A stretch of 6,684 bases of DNA from Bacteroides sp. (GTDB lineage Bacteria > Bacteroidota > Bacteroidia > Bacteroidales > Bacteroidaceae): NCBI GenBank assembly GCA_030529405.1, contig JAUMWZ010000089.1, forward strand, positions 1-6,684. Reading direction: 5' to 3'. How positions within the stretch are numbered: the stretch's first letter is position 1; every line of letters starts with the position of its first letter. A program made the translations under genes and the position numbers. Below the pieces are notes generated by a model. That model did no database searches. It was given only the letters and a program-made list of their open reading frames with translations, and was not told where the DNA came from. This document shows positions 6,657-6,684 of the stretch, piece by piece.

Positions 6657-6684
6657 CAAAGCATATATAGTTTGAAAACTGACT

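Noticed and set aside
6404..6664. 86-codon minus-strand ORF over the end of nadK
   Set aside because: It is antisense to a strongly conserved gene, has no recognisable motif, and its codons mirror the nadK frame.

Overview
The window looks like chromosomal DNA of a Bacteroidota member, most probably order Bacteroidales. It carries an adjacent SusC/RagA-type TonB-dependent porin and SusD/RagB-type lipoprotein, several lipoproteins with short signal peptides and a lipobox, start codons without Shine-Dalgarno sequences, A+T-rich DNA, and motifs resembling the Bacteroidetes TTTG / TAnnTTTG promoter. I cannot name the genus from the sequence alone.

Layout, all genes on the + strand. Positions 3-5303 hold the distal part of one operon: a SusC-like porin cut off at its 5' end by the window edge (to 2462), a SusD-like lipoprotein (2474-3862), a 66-residue lipoprotein (3874-4074) and a 409-residue lipoprotein (4074-5303). 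The last carries two Calx-beta-like repeats and a separate C-terminal beta-rich domain. Gaps are 11 nt, 11 nt and a 1-nt overlap, so the four are almost certainly co-transcribed. A strong intrinsic terminator at 5333-5377 closes the unit. No hydrolase, peptidase, sigma/anti-sigma pair or other regulator lies in the visible part. The best reading is an outer-membrane nutrient importer (SusC barrel, SusD lid) with two accessory surface lipoproteins and unknown substrate.

Positions 5378-5722 are a gene-free stretch of 345 bp. It contains a tandem array of 22-bp units (core 5441-5506, degenerate flanks 5418-5530), a small hairpin (5559-5583), and a 14-bp perfect palindrome (5689-5702) just upstream of the next gene. 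Positions 5723-6592 encode NAD kinase (nadK), a housekeeping enzyme with all expected motifs and probably its own promoter. The final 92 bp hold a promoter-like element (6623-6656) that may serve a gene beyond the window.

The window therefore spans a boundary between an accessory uptake operon and a core metabolic gene, with a repeat-bearing spacer between them. The points most worth following are the four-component SusCD system with a very small lipoprotein, and the 22-bp array, whose core copies differ only by transitions.
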